Positions 33,387-42,525 of a stretch of 64,000 nt of DNA are shown in pieces. This DNA comes from Myxococcales bacterium. Its GTDB lineage: Bacteria; Myxococcota_A; Polyangia; Polyangiales; Ga0077539. Under the pieces are notes generated by a model. That model searched no databases, was not told where the DNA came from, and saw only the letters and a list, made by a program, of their open reading frames with translations. Where the stretch lies: positions 62,001 to 126,000 of the forward strand of contig JAEUKI010000071.1 in NCBI GenBank assembly GCA_016793325.1. The letters are read 5' to 3'. Each line of letters begins with the position of its first letter. Position 1 is the first letter of the stretch. Position numbers and translations under genes: made by a program.

Positions 33387-34517
33387 TCACGGCGCGCGGC
33401 GCAGCGCGAGCGACCCCGACGTCGTCGAGACGTCGATCGAGCCTGCGCTGCTGCCGAAGTGGCGTGTCGATACGCCGAGGTCCGACGTTTCGCTGCAGTC
33501 CAACCCGTCGTCGATCGAGCCCGACGTGGTCCTGTAGCGGAGCGTGGCGCCGCTCTGATTGAAGAAGGTGAGCTCGACGTCGCCCGAGTTCGAGCGCGCG
33601 TTCATGCGGCACCCCGACTCGCACAGGCCGGTCCACGTGAGCGAGCCCGAGGTGCTGTGCAGCGAGACGCCCGTCGCCCGACCGGCGCTCCGCGCGCGGA
33701 TGTCGCCGGACACCGTGTAAATCGCGATCGGGCCGCGCGCGCTGCGGAGCTCGACGTCGCCCGACGCCGTGGTGACGACCGCGTCGCTCGCGCTGCGCAC
33801 TTCGACGTCACCCGAGCTCGTGCGCACCTTGGTCGCGCCGTCGAGCTCGCCGATGAAGACCTCGCCCGACGCCGTGACGACCTCGATCGCCGAGCGCGCG
33901 GGCAGCTCGATCACGACCCGACCGTGCGCGAGGTTGCGACCCTCGAACAAGACGTCGTAGTGACCGTCCTGCGCGCGGACGAGGGTCGGCGTCTCGTCGC
34001 CCGAGGCGTTGCGCACGCGGACGCGGTCGGCGGGTCCTGCCTCGATGCGCACGTCAGCGGAGGCGGTCTCGACGCGGATCGAGAGGGGAGCCTGTACGCG
34101 AAACGTCGCTTCTCGGCCGCTCGAATTGATTGTGTGTGCTGCCTGTGAGGCGCCGCGGTAGAGCTTGAACGTCGCGAGCGTACCCAGCGCCGCGAGGCTC
34201 GCGGCGACGAGCGCGTACGTGCGCCAACGGGACGGAGGCGCGGCGACGGGCGGCGGAGCTGCGGTGCGATAGGGGCTGTGGGCGGTCGGCGGAGGCGGGA
34301 GCTTCTTCTCGATCGCGGGCCAGAGGTGCTCGATCGAGGGGGCGCTCTCGGAGGTCGCGGCGAAGAGCGAGCGCTCTGCGCGAAGCCACGCGAGCTCGTT
34401 GGCGCAGCGCTCGCACTCGGTGACGTGCGCTTCGAGCGAGGCGCGGTCGAAGGGCGCTGGGATGGGCTGGTCGAGGACGAGCGCTTCGAGCGCGTCGGAG
34501 TTGCAGTCGTGGGTCAT
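33387..34517 (-). CDS. Anti-sigma factor with zinc-binding N-terminus and DUF4097-like ectodomain
   Basis: 376 residues. Residues about 30-40 read HVTECERCANEL, the H-x3-C-x2-C ZAS motif of anti-sigma factors. A Pro-rich linker, one membrane helix (about 102-120: YALVAASLAALGTLATFKL), then 240 residues of repeated beta strands (ASGEVFIGELDG, SSGDVEVRSASD, ASGDVELRSARG and others), matching the DUF4097 'adhesin-like' right-handed beta fold. The cytoplasmic part should hold the ECF factor encoded just upstream (34537-35115; 19 bp apart) until a periplasmic cue reaches the beta domain. Confidence 0.87.
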   Translation of the reverse strand: MTHDCNSDALEALVLDQPIPAPFDRASLEAHVTECERCANELAWLRAERSLFAATSESAPSIEHLWPAIEKKLPPPPTAHSPYRTAAPPPVAAPPSRWRTYALVAASLAALGTLATFKLYRGASQAAHTINSSGREATFRVQAPLSIRVETASADVRIEAGPADRVRVRNASGDETPTLVRAQDGHYDVLFEGRNLAHGRVVIELPARSAIEVVTASGEVFIGELDGATKVRTSSGDVEVRSASDAVVTTASGDVELRSARGPIAIYTVSGDIRARSAGRATGVSLHSTSGSLTWTGLCESGCRMNARSNSGDVELTFFNQSGATLRYRTTSGSIDDGLDCSETSDLGVSTRHFGSSAGSIDVSTTSGSLALRRAP

Positions 34518-34536
34518 GGCGAGGGGCTCCGTGCGG

Positions 34537-35115
34537 TCAGCGGTGGGCGGTGAGGGCGGCGCGGAGCTGGAGGCGCGCGCGGTGGATTTCGTTTTTCACG
34601 CGGGCGACGTTCCACCCGAGGACATCGGCGATCTCGTCGTACGGGAGCTGTTGATCGACGCGCAGGACGAGGGCGAAGCGGCGGTCTTCGTCGAGTCGCG
34701 CGAGCGCGCGTTCGAGCAGGGCGTCGGTCTCGCGGCCGAGCAAGAGCGCCTCGGGATCGGGCGCGGGGCTCTCGGTGACCTCCTCGACGGGCTCGCCGAG
34801 CGAGACGGTCTTTGCGTGGGCGCGCAGGTGCTCGCGCGAGACGTTGCGCGCGACGCCGAGCAACCACGGGAGCGCGCGATCGATGGCGACGCCGCTCGTC
34901 AGCGCCGCGTGCGCGCGAACGAAGGTCTCTTGCGTCGCTTCGTCCGCGGCCGACGCGGCTCCGAGCAGGCGCTTCGCGAAGCGCCAGACGCTCGGCGCGT
35001 GCTGTCGAAAGAGCTCGTGAAACGCAGCGGTGTCACCGCGGCGCGCGCGTTCGAGCAGCGGGCGCTCGATCGACACGATGGGGGCTGGAGCGCGGGAGGG
35101 CGGGCGCTCGGACAT
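34537..35115 (-). CDS. ECF sigma factor
   Basis: 192 residues from the ATG at 35115. Region 2: HAPSVWRFAKRLLGAASAADEATQETFVRAHAAL, then ALPWLLGVARNVSREHLRAH; region 4: DEIADVLGWNVARVKNEIHRARLQLRAAL. Directs RNA polymerase to its own promoter set. Paired with the ZAS anti-sigma factor 19 bp downstream on the same strand, the standard arrangement. Alternative start at 35169 adds 18 residues without a ribosome-binding signal. Confidence 0.9.
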   Translation of the reverse strand: MSERPPSRAPAPIVSIERPLLERARRGDTAAFHELFRQHAPSVWRFAKRLLGAASAADEATQETFVRAHAALTSGVAIDRALPWLLGVARNVSREHLRAHAKTVSLGEPVEEVTESPAPDPEALLLGRETDALLERALARLDEDRRFALVLRVDQQLPYDEIADVLGWNVARVKNEIHRARLQLRAALTAHR

Positions 35116-35241
35116 TGCGGCGAGGAGACTCACGAGCGGCAAGTGACGCAAGGGCCCCTCGCGTCTCACAAAAATCGACGCGACCCGCGAAGCGCAGGAA
35201 AGCAGTGCGAAATCCGCGGCGATTGGCTACCGTCCGAGCCG

Positions 35242-36036
35242 ATGTCGACGCGCGAGATCGACGCCGATGTCGAGTTCGTCTCGTACGCCGAGCGCTTGCT
35301 CGCGCCGGACAACGAGCAGGCCGACGAAGTGCGACAGGCGGCCGAGGGCTGCGCAGATGTTCGCGCGCTGTTCGAGTCGCTCGCGTCGCGGGGGATCGTT
35401 CCTGAAGCGTGGCTCGACGACGAGCGTCGGGAGTTCGTCGCGGACTTCGACGCTGCGGTGGGGGCTCGCGAGGGATCGTCGCTGCCGACCAGCGTCGAGG
35501 CGGCGGTCGTGTTGGCGTCGGACGTTCGCGGCGTCACGACGGCCGAGGCGCTCGCGCGCGAGATCGTCGCGGGCCTCGTGTCGTGGAGGGTTCCTCAGCC
35601 GAGTCGCGTTCGGTGGTGGATGGCTCGCGAATCGACGGCGTCCTCGAAAGAGACGGACCCGCCCGCCACGCGGGGACGGCGGCTCGATCGAGCGATCTAC
35701 GAGCTCAACGTGCGGTGGCCGCTGCGGCGCGCGTACTACTCGCTCGCCGTCGCTGAGAACAACGGGGCGCGCAAGGCTCCGTCGATCAAGCGCTCGCTCG
35801 TCGCCGAGTCCGCGAAGGCCGCGCGCTGTCGCTCCGAGGTCGCCGAGGCGCTCGCGTCCGACCTCGAGGCGTCGTGGCTCTGGCAGATCGCGACCGACGA
35901 CGGATGGAAGTACAACGGCGTCCCGTTCGCGAAGCTGAGCTGCCCGTTCTGGGCCATCCTCGCGCTGTGGAAATGCGGCTACACGCTCGTCGACATCCAC
36001 GAGCGCGCGGTCGTGTTGGGCGCGATTGTTCGATAA
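35242..36036 (+). CDS. Three-copy family protein, member 2 (function unknown)
   Basis: 264 residues from the ATG at 35242. It shares with the proteins at 22168 and 56897 an early helical segment (ALFESLASRGIVPEAWL ~ AWEVLAARELISLDWV) and a C-terminal segment (CPFWAILALWKCGYTLVDIHERAVVLGA ~ NPFEPITRVWALGYGVDVIDDDYIVLVA). It lacks the Cys-x2-Cys of the other two and their basic N-terminal extension. Probably cytoplasmic. The family has no name that I recognise; it may be limited to this lineage. Confidence 0.72.
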   Translation: MSTREIDADVEFVSYAERLLAPDNEQADEVRQAAEGCADVRALFESLASRGIVPEAWLDDERREFVADFDAAVGAREGSSLPTSVEAAVVLASDVRGVTTAEALAREIVAGLVSWRVPQPSRVRWWMARESTASSKETDPPATRGRRLDRAIYELNVRWPLRRAYYSLAVAENNGARKAPSIKRSLVAESAKAARCRSEVAEALASDLEASWLWQIATDDGWKYNGVPFAKLSCPFWAILALWKCGYTLVDIHERAVVLGAIVR

Positions 36037-36048
36037 GAGTTCTGTAGG

Positions 36049-36297
36049 TCACTGCGTCGACAGCGTGCCTTCGGGAACAATTTCGTACGCGCCCGAGTCC
36101 GCGATGGGAGCGGTCGTAGCGCGCAGCGCAGCGATGACCGACGGTGCCCCTCGCACGATCCAGAGGCTCGCTGCGGCGAGGTGCTCGATCGCGACGTCGT
36201 AGCCGCGCAGCAGCGACGCGAGCGAAGGAGGATCGGGCCTCGCGTCGTCGGTCGCGCGCACGAGGATGGCTTCAGTGCGAGGGGCTTCGTCGGTCAT
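36049..36297 (-). CDS. Small protein beside a subtilase, possibly I9-like inhibitor
   Basis: 82 residues. Contains one alpha/beta unit: YDVAIEHLAAASLWIVRG, SVIAALRATT, then SGAYEIVPEG. The last two elements resemble the helix and final strand of subtilisin propeptides (inhibitor I9 fold), in which the C-terminal strand enters the active site. It lies 100 bp downstream of the subtilase gene on the same strand. The role as a chaperone or inhibitor is inferred from that and from weak similarity; it may also be unrelated. Confidence 0.5.
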   Translation of the reverse strand: MTDEAPRTEAILVRATDDARPDPPSLASLLRGYDVAIEHLAAASLWIVRGAPSVIAALRATTAPIADSGAYEIVPEGTLSTQ

Positions 36298-36397
36298 CGC
36301 TGCGCTCCGTGTGCGAGGTGAGCGTGGTCGCTCGTGCGGTCTCTGCGCGACGGAGCATACGCTGCGGAGAGCTTTCGCGGCGTACGCTCCGCCATCG

Positions 36398-37675
36398 TCA
36401 CGCTTTGATTCGACCGGCGCCGCCCTTGTTGCCGCGGGGGTTGTCGGTGACCGACACGACCCCGGCGACGAGCTTGCTCGCGAGCTGCGAGGGCGACAGC
36501 GGCTTGCTGGCCGCGCGGCTCTGGGCGAGCTCGCGCGCGGCGAGGCCCGCGGTGACGGGAGAGGCCATGGACGTTCCGGACATGAGCTGGTAGCCGCCGC
36601 CGGGCTTGGCGGAGTACACGTCGACGCCGGGCGCGCTGAGGTCGGGCTTCTTCAGCTGCGGGTCCCAGTCGCTGAAGTCCGCGACGACGTCCTTCGCGTC
36701 GGACGCGCCCACGCCGAGGAGGTTCGGCAGTTGATAGTTGCCAGGCGAGCCGGTGTTTCCGACTCCCGAGCGACCGTTGTTGCCAATGGCCGCGACGATG
36801 AGGCTCGGCGCGTTCTTGCAGGCGTTGAGCAGGTAGTTGTTCGTCGCGCCGCCGAGCGAGGCGTTGACGATGTCGACGCCGGTCTTGCCCGAGACGAACG
36901 ACTGCGAGAGGAGCCAGTTCATCCCCGCGGCGATCTGGATGAGCGTCCCCGAGCGCCCGCCGTTGGGAGAGGCCTCGGTGAGCACTTGCGCCACGGCGAG
37001 GCGCGCCGCGGGGGCGACGCCGCAGGTGGCGCCGGCGATCAGGCCGCAGACGTGCGTTCCGTGGTCGCCCTTGTCGTTGGCGGTGGCGGAGGTCTTCTGG
37101 CCCTGCGGGTCGAAGCTCGCGAAGTCCACCTTCACCGACGCGAACTCTGGATGCGAAGCGTCGATGCCGGTGTCGAGGACGCCGACGAGGACGTCCTTGC
37201 CCTGACCCGAGTTGGGAGACGCGCCGATGAGCGCGAGATGCCAGGATTTCGAGCTCTCGTTTGCTTCGGACTGCGCCGCGGGAGGCGGGAGTTCGATGGC
37301 GGTGTCCGAAGGAAAACGCTGCGCGCCCGGCAGGCTGTCGACGTGCGCGAGGTCGAACTTGTCCTCGTCGATCTCGAGCGCGCCGATGCCCGCGAGCACG
37401 CGGTGCGATCCGGGAGGCGGTCCCTTGACGGCCATCGACGAGGCGTCGAGCGGTCGCGAAATCATGCGGGCGACCGCGCGGGACGCCCCAGCCTCCGCCG
37501 AGAGGTTCTGCTGCTTCGCCTCGTGCAGCGCCTGCGCGACGCTCTCGAGGACGGTCGCGCGGAGCTCGAGCATCGAGCGCGCGGGGCCTTGGGCTTCTTG
37601 TTCGCGGACGGACTGTGACGAGACGGCGCCGGTGAGCGTCGCTGCGTCGAGGAACACGACGTGCTTCTTCTTCAT
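36398..37675 (-). CDS. Subtilisin-like serine protease (S8)
   Basis: 425 residues from the ATG at 37675, with GGAGGG at a good distance upstream. Catalytic triad visible: D168 (VGVLDTGIDASHPEF), H205 (DHGTHVCGLIAG) and S369 (MSGTSMASPV); oxyanion Asn near 299 (AAIGNNG). Residues 1-145 form a pro-region of helical then strand-like character. No standard signal peptide is seen, so it may act in the cytoplasm or leave the cell by another route. Followed by a small gene (36049-36297) that may encode a matching inhibitor. Confidence 0.9.
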   Translation of the reverse strand: MKKKHVVFLDAATLTGAVSSQSVREQEAQGPARSMLELRATVLESVAQALHEAKQQNLSAEAGASRAVARMISRPLDASSMAVKGPPPGSHRVLAGIGALEIDEDKFDLAHVDSLPGAQRFPSDTAIELPPPAAQSEANESSKSWHLALIGASPNSGQGKDVLVGVLDTGIDASHPEFASVKVDFASFDPQGQKTSATANDKGDHGTHVCGLIAGATCGVAPAARLAVAQVLTEASPNGGRSGTLIQIAAGMNWLLSQSFVSGKTGVDIVNASLGGATNNYLLNACKNAPSLIVAAIGNNGRSGVGNTGSPGNYQLPNLLGVGASDAKDVVADFSDWDPQLKKPDLSAPGVDVYSAKPGGGYQLMSGTSMASPVTAGLAARELAQSRAASKPLSPSQLASKLVAGVVSVTDNPRGNKGGAGRIKA

Positions 37676-37948
37676 GGTGGATTCCCTCCGGCTCGCGGTC
37701 ACTTGTCTGATAGTGACCTTGTGCTCTCTGTTTGTGTGGAGCGCGAGTTGAGAAGATTGTCGTCTCTGAAAGCGCTGCGGTCACGGATAATGTGTCGAGA
37801 AACTCCGGTAGGAGCGCGGCGATTTCTCGTGACGCGAGGGCGCGTATGGCGCGCCCGCGGCGCCGTCGGCCGGAGCTCGCCGCGATCTACGCGCGGGCGC
37901 GCATCGCGTTCGCGGCGGGGCGCGCTTGTGGCACTCTCGCGGTCTTCG

Positions 37949-39883
37949 ATGGATGTCTTTTCGATGCAGCGCGCTGGCAGCGTGCGCGCGGGAGCGGCGA
38001 TCGTCGTCGCGCTCGCGCTGGGCAGCGGCTGCCGTTACCCCGCGACCTCGGTGCTCTTCGTGCTCGGGAGCGACGCGCCCGCGGATCGCACGCTTCGCGT
38101 CGAGGCGAAGGTGTGGCGTGTCGGTGAGCGCGAGCCGCAGACGGCGGTCGCGTTTTCGCGCACGGGGCTCACGGAGGATGGCGAGGACTTGTTCTCGGTG
38201 GTTCCCCAGGGGGAGCCACGAAATCAAGCGGTGCAGGTGCGGCTCGAGGCGCTGCTGTCCGCGACGCCCACGGAGCCGACGCAAGTGCTCCGAAGGACGC
38301 TGCGGTTTTCGTTTACGCGCAACGTGACGCTGTACCAGCGGGTGTTCTTCGCGATGGCGTGCCTCAACCCGAGCACGGATTGTCAGCGAAGCACCGGCGC
38401 GTGCACCGTGCAGGACGCCTGCGAAGAGCGAGGGCAGACCTGCGGTGACAACGGCGAGTGCGTGGCGATCGACGTGGTTCCCCAGCCGTTGCCGGACGGC
38501 GGGCTCGTGCGGGACGCAGGTCCCCGCGACGCGACGGTCGCGCGGGACGTGCAGGGCGACCGCGTCGCCCCGAGCGATAGCGGGACGGACGCTCTCCGCG
38601 AGAGCGGCGCGGACGCGACGATGGACGACGCGACGGTCGAAGCGGGAATGGACGCTACCAGCGACGCGCGATCGGACACCGGCGTGGACACAGGCGCCGA
38701 CGCGCGATCGGACAGCGGAATCGACGCGCGATCGGACAGCGGCGTCGATGCTCGCTCGGACAGCGGCGTCGACACGGGCGTGGACACTGGCGTGGACACT
38801 GGCGCGGATACGGGGGTCGCTGCGTTCGGGCGCGTCGACTACGTGAGCGTGATGAACGGCAACGTGACGTGCGCGAGGCCGACCGCGAACACGCGCGCGT
38901 TTTGCTGGGGCATCGGCGGGCAGGGACGCACGGCGCTCGGCGGGACTGCCACGGTGTACTCGCCGACGTTGACGATCTTGCCGGACCGGCTCGTGGCGGC
39001 CACGGGGGGCTTTCTGCACACGTGCTTCATCACGCGGACGGCGTCGATGATGAACGAGGTTCGCTGCTTCGGGGCGAGCTCGAGCGGTCAGTGCGGCGTC
39101 GTGTCGGCGATGGTTGTGTCTGGAAATTTGCTGACAATTCCCAATCCGACGGCGCTCGCTGCGGGGATCGATCACACGTGCGCCATCAGCGGAACCACCG
39201 ACGTGTTCTGCTGGGGCGTGGCGGCGAACGGCCGGCTCGGCGACGGCGTCGTTCGAATGTCGAGCGCGACGCCAGTGCGCACGACAACCCCGTGGGCGCC
39301 CGCGACGCTGCTCGAGATCGACGCAGACGGAAACGACACGTGCGTGCTCACGAACCTCGGCGACGTGTACTGCTGGGGCGCGACGTACGGAACGACCCCC
39401 ACGCGACAGACGGTCACAGGCATGCGCGGGATCGCTGTCGGCAGCGCGCACGTGTGCGCGTTCAACGGCTCGGGGCAGCTCTATTGCTGGGGACAAAACG
39501 GCTCGGGGCAGCTCGGGGACGGGACGACGACGGCGCGACCGATGCCGACGCTCATCAACGTCGCAGGAACCATCGTGCGAGCCGTGGCCGCGGGCGACCG
39601 AACGACGTGCGCGTTTTCGTCGACTGGATCGCTCTATTGCTGGGGCGATGCCTCGAACGGAAAGGTCGGCAACGGCGCGAGCACTGGAAGCGTGCTCAAC
39701 CCGACCCTGCTCACGCTCGGGGGAGGCGTCGCGCAAGGCGTGTCCGTTGGCGTCGCCCACGTGTGCGCGCGCGGGATGGGCGGCGAGCTGTTCTGCTGGG
39801 GATTGAACAACACGGGACAGCTGGGGCTCGGAATGGCCGCTGCGATGCAGTACGCGACGCCGCAGCGCGTTCCGGGGTCGTAG
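37949..39883 (+). CDS. RCC1-repeat lipoprotein
   Basis: 644 residues. Signal with lipobox-like VALALGSGC, a beta domain (30-140) followed by a Cys-rich segment (DCQRSTGACTVQDACEERGQTC), an Asp/Ser/Gly linker with perfect short repeats (about 215-290) and a C-terminal propeller of RCC1-type blades: CWGxxxxGxLGDG and GxxHxCAxxxxGxxYCWG repeats (for example YCWGQNGSGQLGDGTT). RCC1-repeat lipoproteins are typical of myxobacteria and are probably surface-exposed. Function unknown. A second start at 37964 lies closer to the signal peptide; either fits. Confidence 0.85.
   Translation: MDVFSMQRAGSVRAGAAIVVALALGSGCRYPATSVLFVLGSDAPADRTLRVEAKVWRVGEREPQTAVAFSRTGLTEDGEDLFSVVPQGEPRNQAVQVRLEALLSATPTEPTQVLRRTLRFSFTRNVTLYQRVFFAMACLNPSTDCQRSTGACTVQDACEERGQTCGDNGECVAIDVVPQPLPDGGLVRDAGPRDATVARDVQGDRVAPSDSGTDALRESGADATMDDATVEAGMDATSDARSDTGVDTGADARSDSGIDARSDSGVDARSDSGVDTGVDTGVDTGADTGVAAFGRVDYVSVMNGNVTCARPTANTRAFCWGIGGQGRTALGGTATVYSPTLTILPDRLVAATGGFLHTCFITRTASMMNEVRCFGASSSGQCGVVSAMVVSGNLLTIPNPTALAAGIDHTCAISGTTDVFCWGVAANGRLGDGVVRMSSATPVRTTTPWAPATLLEIDADGNDTCVLTNLGDVYCWGATYGTTPTRQTVTGMRGIAVGSAHVCAFNGSGQLYCWGQNGSGQLGDGTTTARPMPTLINVAGTIVRAVAAGDRTTCAFSSTGSLYCWGDASNGKVGNGASTGSVLNPTLLTLGGGVAQGVSVGVAHVCARGMGGELFCWGLNNTGQLGLGMAAAMQYATPQRVPGS
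38663..38818. repeat. 12/24-bp tandem repeats coding for Asp-Ser-Gly linker
   Basis: Units of 24 bp (GACGCGCGATCGGACAGCGG plus GTC or ATC) and 12 bp (GACACTGGCGTG) follow one another in frame and encode DARSDSG(V/I) and DTGV. Changes sit mostly at third positions. They form the linker of the RCC1 lipoprotein; length change by slippage would keep the frame. Confidence 0.85.
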
Positions 39884-40056
39884 CCCTCTCGCGACGAGCG
39901 TCGTCGCGTTCGTCGGTCCTCGGCAGCGCTTCGGCGTGATTCTCACCGCGCTGATCCGCTCGTGCGCCCTCGAAGTCCATCGAGCGCGAGGCGTCGCGCC
40001 CGATCGTTGTTCGAAACGATCGACGGAGCATCTGCTACGATCACGGCCGTCACGCG

Positions 40057-41076
40057 ATGAGCTTTGCGCTCCCGATCTTTCGCTCGACGCAAGGGCCCAA
40101 AGAGCCCGCGGTCGAACAGACGAGCCCGCGCTCGGTGCGGATCTCCGTGACCGATCGCTGCGACATGGCGTGCGTGTACTGCAGGCCCTCGATGACGGAC
40201 GGGTATGTCCCCGCAGAGGACAGGCTCGACGTCGATGCGTGGGAGCGGCTCGTTCGCGCGCTGGTGGCTCAGGGCGTTCGTCGCGTGCGGATCACCGGCG
40301 GAGAGCCGCTGTTGTTTCGCGGGGTGGTCGACGTGGTCCGCCGCATTCGCGCGATCGGCGTCGAGGACCTGGCGCTGACGACCAACGCGTCGCGATTGGC
40401 CGCACTCGCTGCGCCGCTTCGCGAAGCGGGGCTCGCGCGCATCAACGTGTCGCTCGACTCGCTCGACCCCGCGCGATTCGCGGAGATCACCCGAGGCGGA
40501 TCGCTCGAGCGCGTGCTCGAAGGCGTCGAGGCCGCGCGCGCCGCGGGCTTCGACGAGATCAAGATCAACACGGTGGTGTTGCGTGGGCGCAACGATGACG
40601 AGATCGAAGCGATCACGCGCTGGGCGTGGGATCGTGGGATCGTTCCTCGGTTCATCGAGGTGATGGGCGTCGGGGAGGGGGCGAAGCTCTATCAGTCCCA
40701 CGTCGTTGGGTATCGCGAGATGCGCGCGCTCGTGGCGCACTTGTGCGCGGACGAAGACGCAGAGGTCGAGCGCGATCGAGGCCCGGCGAAGTACGTTCGA
40801 TCGCGAGACGGAAAGCACCGCGTCGGCTTCATCACCGGCACGACGGACACGTTTTGCGAGGGGTGCGATCGCCTCCGCGCGAGCTCGACGGGCGTGCTTC
40901 GCGCGTGCCTCTCGAAGAACGACGGCGTCGATGTGTCCGACGCGGCTCGCTCGGGCGACGAGTCGTCGATCACGCGCGGCCTCGCGGACGCGTGGGCGAT
41001 GAAGCCCGACGGAAGCTGGAAGGGATGCACCGAAGCGACCGCCAAGGCCGTGAACATGCGCGCGACCGGAGGCTGA
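40057..41076 (+). CDS. moaA: GTP 3',8-cyclase, molybdenum cofactor biosynthesis
   Basis: 339 residues. Radical SAM enzyme of the first step of molybdopterin synthesis (GTP to 3',8-cyclo-7,8-dihydroGTP). N-terminal cluster C35-x3-C39-x2-C42 (DRCDMACVYC), GGEP (81-84), KINTVVLRGRNDDE; C-terminal second cluster FCEGCDRLRASSTGVLRACL, and the family's terminal Gly-Gly (ATGG), which shows the frame is complete. Its 3' end overlaps modA by 52 bp, so the cluster is one operon. Distinguished from the viperin at 12167 by the second cluster and terminal GG. Confidence 0.95.
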   Translation: MSFALPIFRSTQGPKEPAVEQTSPRSVRISVTDRCDMACVYCRPSMTDGYVPAEDRLDVDAWERLVRALVAQGVRRVRITGGEPLLFRGVVDVVRRIRAIGVEDLALTTNASRLAALAAPLREAGLARINVSLDSLDPARFAEITRGGSLERVLEGVEAARAAGFDEIKINTVVLRGRNDDEIEAITRWAWDRGIVPRFIEVMGVGEGAKLYQSHVVGYREMRALVAHLCADEDAEVERDRGPAKYVRSRDGKHRVGFITGTTDTFCEGCDRLRASSTGVLRACLSKNDGVDVSDAARSGDESSITRGLADAWAMKPDGSWKGCTEATAKAVNMRATGG

Positions 41077-41843
41077 TCGCGCGACGCGAGGCGCTCTTCG
41101 TCGCGGCCGCGAGCGTCTGGATCGCGTCGTGTCGCCGAGGCCGATCGCGGCCGATCACGATCGCGGTGAGCTCGTCGCTCGGTGACTTTTTGCGCGCGAC
41201 CTTGCGGAGCTGCGGACACCCCTCGCTGCGAGACGCCGCGGTGATCGAGGGCGCGACGGCGACGCTCGTGCGCCAGATCGCTGCGGGCGCTCCGTACGAC
41301 GCGATCGTCGCGGCCGACGAGGCGCCGTTGCGCGCGCCGATCGCCGCAAACTTGTTCGCGACGGAGCCTGTCGCGTTCGCCGCGGGCGCGGTCGCCCTGG
41401 TTTTTTCGCCAAATTATCGTGGCGAACGAACGTTGGCGGGGCTTGCGAGCGCGCCGCGCGTGCGCGTGGCGATCGCCAACCCCGAGACTGCGCCCTTCGG
41501 TCGCGCGGCGCGCGAGGTGATCGAGCGCGCGGGGCTCGGGACCGCGCTCGCGCGCGCCACGATCGTGGCCGAAAACGTGCGCGCGGCGCTCGCGCTCGCG
41601 GACCGCGGCGAGGTGGACGCGGCGTTTACGGCGCGATCGTTGGTCACATCCGCGTCGCGTCGAGGCCAGTGGATCGCGGTCGAACGCAGCTATCATCGAC
41701 CCGTGTCGCACATGGTCGCGGTCACCCGCAGCGCCGAGGGCGCGCGTCGCCTCGGCGCAGACGCGCTCGTGCGCGCGCTCGCACGAATGTCTGCAGACGC
41801 GCTCGCGCAACACGGGTTGGACGCGCTGGAGCGAGCGCGATGA
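41025..41843 (+). CDS. modA: Molybdate ABC transporter substrate-binding protein
   Basis: 272 residues from the ATG at 41025, inside the end of moaA. The leader contains paired Arg and a hydrophobic stretch ending in a Cys (RREALFVAAASVWIASC), which looks like a Tat lipoprotein signal, so it is probably anchored outside the inner membrane. The mature part starts ITIAVSSSLGDFLRATL and has the ModA-type sequence around YDAIVAADEAP and FATEPVAFAAGAVALVF. It binds molybdate and delivers it to ModB. ModB follows by ATGA overlap. Confidence 0.85.
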   Translation: MHRSDRQGREHARDRRLIARREALFVAAASVWIASCRRGRSRPITIAVSSSLGDFLRATLRSCGHPSLRDAAVIEGATATLVRQIAAGAPYDAIVAADEAPLRAPIAANLFATEPVAFAAGAVALVFSPNYRGERTLAGLASAPRVRVAIANPETAPFGRAAREVIERAGLGTALARATIVAENVRAALALADRGEVDAAFTARSLVTSASRRGQWIAVERSYHRPVSHMVAVTRSAEGARRLGADALVRALARMSADALAQHGLDALERAR

Positions 41844-42520
41844 GGGCGATGGACTGGTCTCCGTTGGGGCTCTCGCTGTGGGTCGCGACGGTCAGCACGA
41901 TCGTGGCGCTGCTCGTGGGGGTTCCGTGCGCGTTCGTGCTCGCGCGCAAGCGCGTGTGGGGGCATCGCTTCCTCGAGGCGTTGGTGATGCTCCCGCTCGT
42001 GTTGCCGCCGACGGTGCTCGGGTACTACCTGCTCGCGGCGCTCGGGCGCGGGACGATCCTCGGGCGCGCGTACGAGCGCGCGACGGGCTCGCCGTTGACG
42101 TTCACCGTCGAGGCGGCGGTGCTCGCGGGGGTCGTTCACGCGTTGCCGTTGACCGTGAGGACCGTGCGCGCTGCGCTCGACGCGGTCGATCCGACGCTCG
42201 AGTTCGCGGCGCGCGCGCTCGGCGCGACCGAGTGGCGCGTGGCGACGACGATCACGTTGCCGCTCGCGCGTCGCGGCGTCGCGGCAGCCGCGGCGCTCTC
42301 GTTCGCGAGGGCGCTCGGCGAGTTCGGCGTGACGCTCGTGATCGCGGGCAATATTCCAGGCGTTACGCGGACGGCGTCGATCGCCGTGTACGAGGCGATG
42401 CAAGCCGGTCGCGACGCCGAAGCGCAGGCGTTGGTCGCGGTGCTCGCGGCGATCGCGATCGCGACCGTTGTGTTGGTGGGGCGACTCGGCGAGCCCCGCA
42501 CGGTGCGACACGAGTGGTGA
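41840..42520 (+). CDS. modB: Molybdate ABC transporter permease
   Basis: 226 residues, about five to six membrane helices. ABC permease loop: ARALGATEWRVATTITLPLARRG, the EAA-type segment that contacts the ATPase; also LPLVLPPTVLGYYLLAALG near the start, as in ModB. Start overlaps the modA stop (ATGA). No ATPase (ModC) gene follows; pqqB comes next, so ModC must come from elsewhere or from a shared ATPase. Confidence 0.9.
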   Translation: MRAMDWSPLGLSLWVATVSTIVALLVGVPCAFVLARKRVWGHRFLEALVMLPLVLPPTVLGYYLLAALGRGTILGRAYERATGSPLTFTVEAAVLAGVVHALPLTVRTVRAALDAVDPTLEFAARALGATEWRVATTITLPLARRGVAAAAALSFARALGEFGVTLVIAGNIPGVTRTASIAVYEAMQAGRDAEAQALVAVLAAIAIATVVLVGRLGEPRTVRHEW

Positions 42521-42525
42521 ACCCC

